54,129 nt of DNA from an uncultured Bacteroidales bacterium (lineage in GTDB: Bacteria > Bacteroidota > Bacteroidia > Bacteroidales > Paludibacteraceae): the NCBI GenBank assembly GCA_937885465.1, contig CAKZZM010000054.1, positions 1 to 54,129 on the forward strand, given 5' to 3'. The notes beneath the pieces are model-generated. The model was not told where the DNA came from. It did no database searches and saw nothing but the letters and a program-made list of their open reading frames with translations. This document shows positions 7,952 to 16,563 of this stretch, piece after piece. The translations under genes were made by a program, and so were the position numbers. Each line of letters begins with the position of its first letter. Within the stretch, counting starts at the first letter, position 1.

Positions 7952-9749
7952 ACCGCAAAACATATTGGTTTCTGTCTGTATGGTGGCATATAATCAGGAG
8001 CAGTACGTACGTGAGGCTTTGGATAGCGTGCTGATGCAGAAAGTGAATTTCCCGATAGAGATTATCATCAGTGATGATTGCTCTACAGATGCCACTCCAC
8101 AAATCTTGCAAGAGTATGCTGTGGTTCATCCCGATGTGGTTAAACCGATATTGGGCAAGCAGAACGTAGGTTATCCCAATAACCAACGTCGCTCATTAGA
8201 GGCTGCAACCGGTAAGTATATTGCCCTCTGCGATAGCGATGATTATTGGACAGATCCGTATAAATTGCAAAAACAGGTGGATTATATGGAGTCCCATCCG
8301 GAATGTGCAATCTGTTTTCATAATGTGATGCACATCTATGATGGTACAACAGTTCATCGTTCTTTGCTCGTCCCGTTGGACTTTCCGACAGAACTAACCA
8401 TAGAAGATGTCATCTCCCGTAGGTGGTTTTTGCCTACAAACAGTGAAATATTCCGTCACGAATATCTTTCTTTCCCTGACTGGTATGATTCTGTGCTGCA
8501 TATTGATTATGTGCTCAACTTGCTTATCTCGCAGTATGGTACGCTCCATTATATGCCGGATGTGATGGCTGTATATCGCCATACGGCAATAAGCGTAAAT
8601 GCACAGCATCGTGATGGAGAGTGGGGGTATATGCTTTTTCATTCCAGGACGATGAAGACTATTTTGGAACACATGTATGATTCGTTGAATAAACAATATT
8701 TTCCTTTATTAGGTAAGCGTATAGCCTTCTATGATGCTGAGATTAAACGTTATGAGCGCGAGGTGCATTTTGAAAAACACCCTATAGAAAAATGGCTTCG
8801 TCCAAAGACTTACAAACGCGCCCTCAAACGTGAATTATTGCGGCTTTTGACCGCGAATGGCATGGGGGGGGGTAAAATAACACCCCTTCTCACCGTATGC
8901 GTACGCACACATAATCAAGAGCGTTTTATAAGCGAAGCATTAGATAGTGTTCTGATGCAGAAAACTAATTTTGATTTTGAAATAATCATCAGTGATGACT
9001 ATTCAACGGATGGAACAGTAGAAATACTGAAAGAGTATCAACGGCAATATCCCGATAGAATACATCTCATCTTAGGAGAAGCGAACATAGGTGGACCTGC
9101 TAATCTGAAAAGAGTGATAGATGCAAGCAATGCTAAATATATTAATTGTTTAGACGGGGATGATTTTTATACGGATGACTATAAACTGCAAAAGCAAGTG
9201 GACTTTTTAGAAGCACATGCTGAATATGCAGCATGTTTCCATAATACATGGCACGCTGATGCAGACGGGCGTTTAAGAGGCTTGTTCAATCCTTCGGATT
9301 TCCATGCGATCCATGATGCACGAGAATTCATTCGTGAGCGATGGTTTGTACCTATTCATAGCGCGGTATTGCGACGAGAGTATATAGAGTTCCCGGATTG
9401 GTATAATACCGTAATGAATGATGATTATGTAGTGCATCTTTCTGTCGCAAAGCACGGTCCATATTTCTATATGCCGGATGTAATGGTGGCTTACCGTCAT
9501 CATGGAAATAACACCTCACGTGCCTACCACGATCAAATCTTGACAGACACGCAGTTGTGTACTATTTTGGAGAATATGATGCCTCTTTATCCGGCAGAAT
9601 ACGCAACGGATTTTGATGCTCGTATCGCGGACTATAAAACAGAAATAGCAGATTTGCAATTACTACAATCCCAACCTTGGCGCAAATGGTTTAGAAAAAA
9701 AATATACAAACGAGCCGTCAAAAAATGGTTAAGAAAATTGGGAATATGA
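7944..9749 (+). CDS. Two-domain family 2 glycosyltransferase with poly-G junction
   Basis: A 601-residue protein made of two homologous GT2 (GT-A fold) domains, about residues 1-306 and 312-601. Both begin with a VCxxxxNQE strand and EALDSVLMQK, and carry EIIISDD (about 40 and 356) and an acidic site (CDSDDYW about 93; LDGDDFY about 408). The domains resemble each other enough to suggest internal duplication, and each ends in a basic KWLR/KWFR helix. The junction is coded by ATG followed by a poly-G run (G9, 8864-8872). One more G makes GGG GGG GGG TAA; one fewer gives GTA AAA TAA. The sequenced allele is thus the only frame that makes the two-domain enzyme. Confidence 0.85.
   Translation: MNKPQNILVSVCMVAYNQEQYVREALDSVLMQKVNFPIEIIISDDCSTDATPQILQEYAVVHPDVVKPILGKQNVGYPNNQRRSLEAATGKYIALCDSDDYWTDPYKLQKQVDYMESHPECAICFHNVMHIYDGTTVHRSLLVPLDFPTELTIEDVISRRWFLPTNSEIFRHEYLSFPDWYDSVLHIDYVLNLLISQYGTLHYMPDVMAVYRHTAISVNAQHRDGEWGYMLFHSRTMKTILEHMYDSLNKQYFPLLGKRIAFYDAEIKRYEREVHFEKHPIEKWLRPKTYKRALKRELLRLLTANGMGGGKITPLLTVCVRTHNQERFISEALDSVLMQKTNFDFEIIISDDYSTDGTVEILKEYQRQYPDRIHLILGEANIGGPANLKRVIDASNAKYINCLDGDDFYTDDYKLQKQVDFLEAHAEYAACFHNTWHADADGRLRGLFNPSDFHAIHDAREFIRERWFVPIHSAVLRREYIEFPDWYNTVMNDDYVVHLSVAKHGPYFYMPDVMVAYRHHGNNTSRAYHDQILTDTQLCTILENMMPLYPAEYATDFDARIADYKTEIADLQLLQSQPWRKWFRKKIYKRAVKKWLRKLGI
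8864..8872 (+). repeat. G9 homopolymer, candidate phase-variation tract
   Basis: Nine G residues (counting the G of the ATG codon 8862-8864) at the boundary of the two GT2 domains. Stop codons lie immediately after the tract in both alternative frames (TAA at 8873-8875 for +1; TAA at 8878-8880 for -1). Such a run is rare in this AT-rich DNA. Confidence 0.75.
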
Positions 9750-9855
9750 AGGTTTCTTTCATTGCTATTGTAATGCGATAAATGAGATAAATGCCGTAGC
9801 CTTGTGTGTTAATCAAAAATACCAACATTGTTCTAAACATAAAAATGTACAAAAT

Positions 9856-11044
9856 ATGCAAGAAGTCAAGACGCGAATAGTATTAAATCTCTATAGGGGG
9901 GGGTATTCGCCGACAATCAGACACATCAAATCATAAAAAGCAGATTGATGAACGTGATTCTGCAATTGAGTTGTTAAGAATAATATGCATGCTTTTTGTG
10001 GTGATTCAGCATGTGGTGAATTATTCCATATTTCCTGAGATAGAACAGGCTGACGGACATTGGACTATAGGTTCGTATGTCGCCCAATGTAGCAAAGGAT
10101 TCTTGTGCGTAGCAGTGGATTGCTTTGTGTTGATTTCCGGTTACTTCGGGATAAAATTTAAACTGCGGCACATCGCAAATTTGTATTTGACATGCGCATT
10201 TTATAATTTATTCGCTTATGTGATACATATCCTTTTAGACGATGCCGTAATTGGAAAAAGCTTGATACTGAATGTGGTGTTCCCGTTTTCGCATAGTACG
10301 TTGTGGTTCATCAATTGCTATGTAATGCTGTTCTTCTATGCTCCGCTATTGAACGCTGCTGTAGCATATCTGAATAAAAAGCAGCATCTGATAGTGATAC
10401 TATCATTATCGTTTACAAATGTATATTTAGGTAATTTCTGGCAAGCTCCACTATATGATTTAAATGGACTATCTATATTGAATTTTATGCTTTTGTATCT
10501 CATAGGTCGATACGTCAATCTTTATATATCGCAAGATACCATAAATATGCATAGATGGCTATGGCTTATTATTTACGTTGGATGTGCCTTATTTGCCGGC
10601 ATAGGAAGTGATTTCGATCATATTTATCATTGGACGTTTTGGAGAGGTTTTACGTATAATAGCTTACAGATGATTTTTGGAGCATTAGCGTTGTTTTTGT
10701 TCGCTAAATCATTCCGTTTTCATAGTCGAACCATAAACTGGATTGCTGTAAGTACCTTGGCAATTTATTTAGGTCATGAGCATGCGTATGTTAATCATCA
10801 TTTATATAGATTTATTGCCGAACTTGCAGACACATTCTTTGTTGAGCCGTATAGCCTTGCTGTAGATGCTGTTTGCAGATTGCTTTATGGAATAGTAATA
10901 AGTGTTATCATTGCTGCCATTTTGGTGCTGTTTGATAAAATCAGGATTCTTCTAATGAAACCAATCTGGAAAGTGTATGACAAACTTGTACCGAAAATAT
11001 TCAACAAATTCGTAAAACCTTTATTCAATAAATGGTACTTATAA
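9856..11044 (+). pseudogene. Acyltransferase family 3 membrane protein, out of frame at a G8 tract (phase-off allele?)
   Basis: An integral-membrane acyltransferase of the OafA/YrhL type that O-acylates surface polysaccharide. The conserved start RDSAIELLRIICMLFVVIQH is at 9953-10012, followed by about ten hydrophobic segments and a basic tail. No ATG exists in this frame before that motif, because TAA at 9884-9886 closes it. The only sensible start, ATG 9856, lies in another frame that stops at 9934-9936. Between them is a G8 run (9896-9903); seven or ten Gs would join ATG 9856 to the acyltransferase frame. An alternative internal start (TTG 9971 or ATG 9989) would cut into the first membrane helix. 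Family sure; current on/off state inferred. Confidence 0.7.
9896..9903 (+). repeat. G8 homopolymer near the acyltransferase start
   Basis: Eight Gs follow codon 13 of the frame opened at ATG 9856. Loss of one G (or gain of two) restores one frame through the acyltransferase; the present length gives a 26-codon peptide. Confidence 0.75.
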
Positions 11045-11080
11045 ATACGCCTAATCGCTTTCCTGTCGTTGGTCGTGGTA

Positions 11081-11102
11081 GTGAGGGATTCCTATCCCTC
11101 AC
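11081..11102. other. Hairpin, perfect 8-bp stem
   Basis: GTGAGGGA and TCCCTCAC flank a 6-nt loop 37 nt after the acyltransferase stop. No T-run follows, so it is a poor intrinsic terminator; it may protect the 3' end of the transcript. A further 9-bp inverted repeat (CATAGGTAA/TTACCTATG) spans 11130-11177, and GAGTCATTCGGA occurs twice at about 11191-11225. Nothing else is seen in this intergenic stretch. Confidence 0.45.
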
Positions 11103-11247
11103 AAAACATAGAAAAGTGTATGCAATTTGCATAGGTAACCATCCGATAATCTCCTATGGCATTCTGTATTACCTATGAGTAACATAAAGTGAGTCATTCG
11201 GACAGATTTGGCGGAGTCATTCGGAAATTTTTCAGTGAATAAGAATC

Positions 11248-11319
11248 ATGAAACTCTCCATCATAACTATCAATTACAACAATGCCGAAGGCCTCCGCAA
11301 AACACTTGTAATATATTAA
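11248..11319 (+). pseudogene. 5' stump of a GT2 gene (stump D)
   Basis: The first 20 codons (MKLSIITINYNNAEGLRKTL) are identical in protein to the start of the intact GT2 gene at 14611 but differ at about ten synonymous positions. The frame then runs three codons to TAA 11317-11319. The synonymous divergence shows that it came from a related coding gene, not from a recent copy of the intact neighbour. The following cassette is the second DUF4143-type ATPase. Confidence 0.78.
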
Positions 11320-11433
11320 ATCTTGTGCCCTCTGTCCGTATTCCTAATCTTGCCGCTAACTCATCCCTGTAGAGTACAAACTCTACAATATATCTTCCCA
11401 AAAGTAAAATTTTAAAGTTTTGAAAGAAAAACA

Positions 11434-11484
11434 AAAATTATAGCATATATATTTGCTAAATTTAAAAAAAAAATCGTATCTTTG
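11434..11484 (+). promoter_or_regulatory. Promoter of the second ATPase; shares a 23-bp block with the AbiE promoter
   Basis: TTTG at 11453-11456 and TATCTTTG at 11477-11484, spaced 20 nt. The 23 bases 11434-11456, ending in the -33 box, are identical to 12997-13019 upstream of AbiEi. Confidence 0.7.
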
Positions 11485-11535
11485 CAGCCAAGATTCAAAT
11501 TAGATTTGAAAATTGTCCGAATACCTTGTTAGAAT

Positions 11536-12684
11536 ATGTATATTAGATAGTTACAAGATGTGCTTTTGCGCATGAGTCAAAAATGGTCAGTCATTTCTGT
11601 TACAGGACCGCGTCAGTCCGGTAAGACTACATTGTGCCAAATGGCCTTCCCCGATTATGATTACGTAAATTTGGAGCATTTGCCTACGCGAATGCATATT
11701 CAGGAAGATACAGATGCCTTTCTGGATGAGCATCAGCATGGACTAATCATCGACGAGGCGCAATACATGCCGGATATTTTTTCATATATCCAAGTTCGTG
11801 TGGATCGTGACAAGAGGTTGCGTTACGTACTCAGCGGGAGCAGTGATTTCCTATTGATGCAAGGAATTACGCAGTCGTTGGCAGGTCGTGTGGCTGTATT
11901 ACGCTTGTTGCCGTTGTCTTTCCGTGAGATAGGTGCCCAAATAGAGGATTATACCACCAACCAGCTCATGTTCCGTGGATTCTATCCTGCAGTGTGGGGT
12001 GACGAACGTGAACCTAAAGATGTTTATGAGAGTTATTACGAAACGTATCTTGTGCGTGATGTCCGTCAGATTATCAATGTGCAAAATATAAATGCGTTCA
12101 GACATTTTGTGATGCTTTGCGCCGGACGGGTAGGTAGCGAGTTTAATGCGATGGCAATATCACAAGAGGTTGGTGTCAGCAACCAGACGATAACGAATTG
12201 GATGAGCATACTCGAAACATCGTACACAGCTTTTCGACTACAGCCGTTTTATCGGAATATAGGTAAAAGGCTGTCCAAGACGCCAAAAATATATTTTTAT
12301 GACGTAGGGCTTGCTGCTTGGCTATTAGGTATTCGTAACGAGACGGATTTGCAATCACACCCCTTACGTGGCAGTTTGTTCGAGAATATGGTAGTGGTTG
12401 AGATGTTAAAGCAGTGTTACAATAAGAGTGAACGACCTGACCTGTATTTCTATCGCGACAAATCTCAGCATGAGGTTGATGTGCTGCGTGTGGACGGATT
12501 ACAGTTGCATGGATATGAGATCAAGTCAGGAGCAACATATCTCCCCGATTGGCAACGCAACTTGACGTATCTCCGAGGTCTGATGCCGGAAGCATTAGCA
12601 TCCGCGACAGTCGTTTATGACGGCGCAGAAGAACAGATGGCAGCGCAAAATAGGCTAATCAATTACCGGCATGTAGTAATATGA
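11536..12684 (+). pseudogene. DUF4143-type AAA ATPase with an amber codon at position 5
   Basis: A second member of the AAA_14/DUF4143 family. P-loop GPRQSGKT, Walker B LIIDEAQYMPD, sensor LSGSSDFLL and the C-terminal ELxxxxSxxxVDVLRVDG and YEIKSG nuclease-like region are all present. The usual family N-terminus (MYIxRxL) is visible from ATG 11536 (MYIR, then L-Q-D-V-L), but codon 5 is TAG (11548-11550). Translation from GTG 11560 or ATG 11572 would still give about 374 or 370 residues with the complete P-loop, so the gene is either lightly truncated or inactive. The stop overlaps the ATG of stump E (ATGA at 12681). Confidence 0.75.
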
Positions 12685-12746
12685 GACTCACCATCATACC
12701 AATCCATTTCAACAATGCCGAAGGCTTGCGTTTTGATTGCAGATAG
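12681..12746 (+). pseudogene. 5' stump of a GT2 gene (stump E)
   Basis: The frame MRLTIIPIHFNNAEGLR is a diverged version of the start at 14611, ending at TAG 12744-12746. The 20 nt coding the end of the match (AACAATGCCGAAGGCTTGCG) differ from the intact gene at one base. Its ATG overlaps the stop of the preceding ATPase. The rest up to 12996 holds no gene that can be recognised. Confidence 0.7.
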
Positions 12747-12996
12747 TGATGTCGGTTCTTATACTGTCGTTAGGTGTTTCCTGGGACATGGTCGCGTGAT
12801 GCTCATGTGCATCCAATAACCTAACCATCACGGGACCATCTCTCGGAAACAACGTAAGAGCAATATATTCAGATGCGCACGGCTCTATGAATATCGGTGC
12901 GTGCAAAGAGATGAATGAATATGGATGATTTCGTGAAAAATCAACTGATATACAACTGATTTAAGCAAAAATCAACAAAATCAAAGTATTTTTTTC

Positions 12997-13047
12997 AAAA
13001 ATTATAGCATATATATTTGTATATGACAAATTTTTGTTGTAATTTTG
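12997..13047 (+). promoter_or_regulatory. Promoter of the AbiE cassette
   Basis: TTTG at 13016-13019 and TAATTTTG at 13040-13047 are spaced 20 nt. The upstream block 12997-13019 is identical to 11434-11456. Confidence 0.7.
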
Positions 13048-13116
13048 CGTTAAATTTGATAATATGTGCATAGAAAATATAAAATATTTGCATTTTCTGT
13101 GCGAGAAACAAAAGAA

Positions 13117-13776
13117 ATGTTGCCGGTAGAAATATATCAGTCATTACGAAATGTTCCCATCTCTTCTCCTGCTTTGATAGCAGAGATAGGTCGTTATACG
13201 CCTAACGGGAAGTATAAATCTCCTGCAGCTAAGCTTAGTGCTTTGGAGAAAGGAGGTGATATTATCCGGCTAAAGCGTGGGTTGTATGTGCTTGATAGTG
13301 CCACTTTGGGCTATCCCATTTCGGCTCCGATATGTGCACAACATATCTATGGGCCATCCTATCTTTCTATGCAGTGGGCATTGTCTTATTATAGTCTTAT
13401 TCCGGAACGAGCATACGTCTATACCTCTGTGACTACTAAGCGCACACGATTGTTTGATACTCCTCGCGGGCGTTTCAGTTATCATCAGGTTGCTCCGAAC
13501 TATTATTCCATAGGAATCACGATTCAAGAGATAGATAACTTGAAATGCTTGGTAGCGTCACCGGAGAAAGCATTGGCTGATGCCATTCTAATGGATATTT
13601 ATGTACCATATAACTCCCGAAAGGCATTGGCTACTTATTTAGAGGAAGATTTGCGTATGGATATGGATGCCGTAATGCGTATGGATACATCCGTTTTGCA
13701 ATCTTGTTCGCAATGCGGGCGCAAGCAGCAGACATTAAATAACTTAATTCATCTCATAAAGCATGACCGTCTTTGA
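13117..13776 (+). CDS. AbiEi-like antitoxin (type IV toxin-antitoxin)
   Basis: A protein of 219 residues from ATG 13117, which follows an A-rich stretch; GTG 13066 in the same frame would add 17 residues. It resembles AbiEi-family antitoxins: an N-terminal winged-helix segment (about 10-60, with LSALEKGGDIIRLKRGLYVL) and the characteristic SPEKALADAILM (about 148-159). AbiEi represses the operon and counteracts AbiEii. It overlaps the toxin gene by 14 nt. The C-terminal end carries two CxxC-like cysteines (CSQCGRK), which is unremarkable. Confidence 0.8.
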   Translation: MLPVEIYQSLRNVPISSPALIAEIGRYTPNGKYKSPAAKLSALEKGGDIIRLKRGLYVLDSATLGYPISAPICAQHIYGPSYLSMQWALSYYSLIPERAYVYTSVTTKRTRLFDTPRGRFSYHQVAPNYYSIGITIQEIDNLKCLVASPEKALADAILMDIYVPYNSRKALATYLEEDLRMDMDAVMRMDTSVLQSCSQCGRKQQTLNNLIHLIKHDRL

Positions 13777-14590
13777 AACTTTAGTGGAGGCTTATCCGCT
13801 TAATGATGAACAACGGACTTTTGCGCAGCGAGAGACCATGCAGAAGATTGCATTGGCTGGGCTTACTCGTGCCGGTTTCTTCAATCATGCAGCTTTTTAT
13901 GGTGGCACTTGCTTGAGACTGCTATACGGACTCACTCGCTATTCCGAGGATATGGATTTCTCTCTTGCGCAAAAGAGCCCTAATGCCCATTTGGAGAACT
14001 ATTTCCCGGCTATAATAGAAGAATTCAAATTAGTGGGTTTAGATGTAGAAATAGCCAAGAAGGAAAAGAAGATTTTTGGTCGTGTTGAACCTGCTTTCCT
14101 CAAGGAAGATACAGAGGCGTATGACATCACTTTCCAGACACGAAAGATGATGAAGATTAAAATCGAACTGGATATCAATCCGCCATTAAGTTTCGAAACG
14201 GAGCAAAAACTACTGACAGAACCCTATCCGTTCTATGTTACGAGCATGTCGTTGCCTTGTTTGTTCGCGGGGAAGATGCATGCCTTGGTTTACCGCGCAT
14301 GGCAACGGAGGGTGAAAGGTAGAGATTGGTATGATTTTGAATGGTATGTCCTCAATAATATTCCCCTCTCTTTTACGCATTTGAGAGAACGTATTCATGA
14401 GTTCAGCGGAGAATGGATAAGCAAGTCGGATTTTCAACAACAACTGCTGGATAAGTTAGCAAACACATCCATTGATATGGTTAAGCAGGATGTGATGCCG
14501 TTCCTCTATGGACGGTCACCTCGCGAACTGGATTTTTGGTCCAATGATTATTTCCTTGAATTAGCCTCAAGGATCCGGTGGCAAGAGTAA
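13763..14590 (+). CDS. AbiEii/AbiGii-type nucleotidyltransferase toxin
   Basis: A 275-residue nucleotidyltransferase-like toxin; relatives cause abortive phage infection, and characterised members modify tRNA. The motif GGTCLRLLYGLTRYSEDMDF (about 47-66) contains the GG and SxDxDF active-site signature, and KMHALVYRAWQRRVKGRDWYD (about residues 171-191, 21 residues split here as KMHALVYRA and KGRDWYD) is the typical second conserved block. The frame is intact and the key acidic residues are present. It overlaps the antitoxin gene by 14 nt and ends 20 nt before the next glycosyltransferase. Confidence 0.85.
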   Translation: MTVFETLVEAYPLNDEQRTFAQRETMQKIALAGLTRAGFFNHAAFYGGTCLRLLYGLTRYSEDMDFSLAQKSPNAHLENYFPAIIEEFKLVGLDVEIAKKEKKIFGRVEPAFLKEDTEAYDITFQTRKMMKIKIELDINPPLSFETEQKLLTEPYPFYVTSMSLPCLFAGKMHALVYRAWQRRVKGRDWYDFEWYVLNNIPLSFTHLRERIHEFSGEWISKSDFQQQLLDKLANTSIDMVKQDVMPFLYGRSPRELDFWSNDYFLELASRIRWQE

Positions 14591-14610
14591 AGACTAAATG
14601 TGATAAGCCC

Positions 14611-15519
14611 ATGAAACTATCTATCATCACCATAAACTACAACAACGCCGAAGGCTTGCGCAAAACTCTTGCCTCGGTTGCTGCACAGACGTGTAACAAT
14701 ATAGAGCATATCATCATCGATGGCGGTTCGACGGATGGCTCTGTGGATATCATACGTGAATATGCAGCGCATAACGCTATCTTCTCATCGTATAGAGTTA
14801 CAAGTGCAACTCATTCCATTATTTGGATTTCCGAAAAAGATAACGGCATTTATAATGCAATGAACAAAGGAATCCTCAAAGCGACAGGAGACTATATTCA
14901 GATTTTGAATAGTGGGGATATATTAGCCGCAAATGATGTTACCGAACGGATGATGTCTGCGTTAGAGTCGCAGAATGATGAAATGAGCCGCACTAATGTG
15001 CTTAATGAGCCGCTATCGCTTAATGATGGGAAAGTTGGCATTCTCTATGGTAACATGATTAAGAAGGACTATACTACGGGCAAAATCATAGGAAAGAGTA
15101 GGGAAGTAGAGTACTCGCTGCGCAACTACTACTCAGGAACGATGAACCATGATTGCTGCTATATTCGGAAAAATTTATTTGAGACGTATGGTCTTTATGA
15201 CGAGAACCTGAAGATTGTCTCTGACTGGAAATGGTTCTTGCAGGTGATTGGATTAGGGAACGTTAAGCCGGTGTATGTTGATATAGATGTAACCATCTTT
15301 GATGCAAGCGGAATAAGCGAGTCAAATCTTACACTTCGGAATAAAGAGCGTCGTCAAGTGTTGGAAGACGTGTTACCTCCGGCTATCCTTGCCGACTACG
15401 ATGCACATGCGTTTGACACACGACAGATGGATCGGCTTCGGAAACATCATTTGTATGGATTGTTTTATTTTATGGAGCGCGTGTTGTTTAAACTCGAGAA
15501 ATGGCATATCTTAAAATGA
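14611..15519 (+). CDS. Family 2 glycosyltransferase (WcaE-like)
   Basis: A 302-residue GT-A glycosyltransferase. The N-terminus MKLSIITINYNNAEGLRKTL is followed by IIIDGGSTDGS (about 35-45), WISEKDNGIYNAMNKG (about 72-87) and LNSGD (about 99-103) in place of a canonical DxD, as in WcaE-type enzymes. ATG 14611 is chosen because it opens the conserved first strand; an upstream GTG at 14578 would overlap AbiEii. It overlaps the next gene by 4 nt. Stumps D and E resemble its 5' end. Confidence 0.83.
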   Translation: MKLSIITINYNNAEGLRKTLASVAAQTCNNIEHIIIDGGSTDGSVDIIREYAAHNAIFSSYRVTSATHSIIWISEKDNGIYNAMNKGILKATGDYIQILNSGDILAANDVTERMMSALESQNDEMSRTNVLNEPLSLNDGKVGILYGNMIKKDYTTGKIIGKSREVEYSLRNYYSGTMNHDCCYIRKNLFETYGLYDENLKIVSDWKWFLQVIGLGNVKPVYVDIDVTIFDASGISESNLTLRNKERRQVLEDVLPPAILADYDAHAFDTRQMDRLRKHHLYGLFYFMERVLFKLEKWHILK

Positions 15520-16490
15520 AACTTTCAATCATAGTACCTATTTATAATGTTGAGCCGTATTTGCGCAGGTGTGTGGATAGTCTGCTTGCGCAGGATTTGG
15601 CGGAGGATGGCTATGAGATAATCCTCGTGGATGACGGCTCGACTGATGGGAGTGGACAGGTGGCTGACGCATTGGCAGCGCAGCATACTAATGTGCACGT
15701 TATACATAAGAAGAACGAGGGAGTCAGTGTGGCGCGGAACACGGCTATGGCGGTCGCTAAGGGCAAGTATGTGCAGTTTGTGGATGCAGACGACTATATA
15801 ATGCCAAATGTGTTAGGAGAACTGGTGGCGAAAATGGATGCTGAACAGTTAGAAATGCTGAGGTTTAACTACCGATTTGTTGACGACAATGGCGATGTTA
15901 CTCACCCGAATAAATATTCTCAGCCGGACGATTATAGCGATTCTATATGCGATGGTCTCACATTCCTAAACGAGAGGTTAGGGGGAGGATGTTATGCATG
16001 GCAATTCATGTTTGCACATGAATTGACATGCATAAATTTTATGCATGGCATTGCTCTTGGAGAGGATACCTATTGGACTATACAGATGCTGATGCGAGTA
16101 AAGAGGATAACATCTGTGGATAGCGTTATCTATAACTATTTTGTGAGGGGCGAGAGCGCTACTTTTAATCCGTCGCCTGCGAAACGGCAAAAGCGACTTG
16201 ACGACCAACTATGGATAATATCTAAGATGCAGACGGAGTTTAAGCCTCAGATGAATGACCGGCGCTGGCTTGACGGACAGATTGCCAATACCGCAATCAG
16301 TGTATTAACGACGGTGGCACTGCATTGTTATGGTGAGAGGCAACATTATATCAACGAATTAAAAAGAAATAAAGTTTTTCCGATAGCCAATCACCATCTT
16401 ACTCCGTCGGCACAACGGAAACGACGGTGGATAAATATCTCTCCGCGGCTGTTCTGCTATTTGGTACACCTGAAAAATAAGGTGAAGTGA
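15516..16490 (+). CDS. Family 2 glycosyltransferase
   Basis: A 324-residue GT-A glycosyltransferase with MKLSIIVPIYNVEPYLRRC at the start, ILVDDGSTDGSG (about 36-47), NEGVSVARN (about 67-75) and VDADDY (about 89-94), the metal-binding DxD. ATG 15516 overlaps the preceding stop as ATGA; ATG 15501 in the same frame would overlap more. A basic tail suggests membrane association. It is the last gene of the polysaccharide block; housekeeping genes follow. Confidence 0.83.
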   Translation: MKLSIIVPIYNVEPYLRRCVDSLLAQDLAEDGYEIILVDDGSTDGSGQVADALAAQHTNVHVIHKKNEGVSVARNTAMAVAKGKYVQFVDADDYIMPNVLGELVAKMDAEQLEMLRFNYRFVDDNGDVTHPNKYSQPDDYSDSICDGLTFLNERLGGGCYAWQFMFAHELTCINFMHGIALGEDTYWTIQMLMRVKRITSVDSVIYNYFVRGESATFNPSPAKRQKRLDDQLWIISKMQTEFKPQMNDRRWLDGQIANTAISVLTTVALHCYGERQHYINELKRNKVFPIANHHLTPSAQRKRRWINISPRLFCYLVHLKNKVK

Positions 16491-16563
16491 AAAGGGGAAG
16501 GTAAAAGTCAAAAATTTAACACAAATTATAAATTAGGTGTAATATCGTTATTAGAATACAATT

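Noticed and set aside
12709..12906. Minus-strand 65-codon frame between stump E and AbiEi
   Set aside because: No recognisable motif or promoter; similar length is expected by chance.
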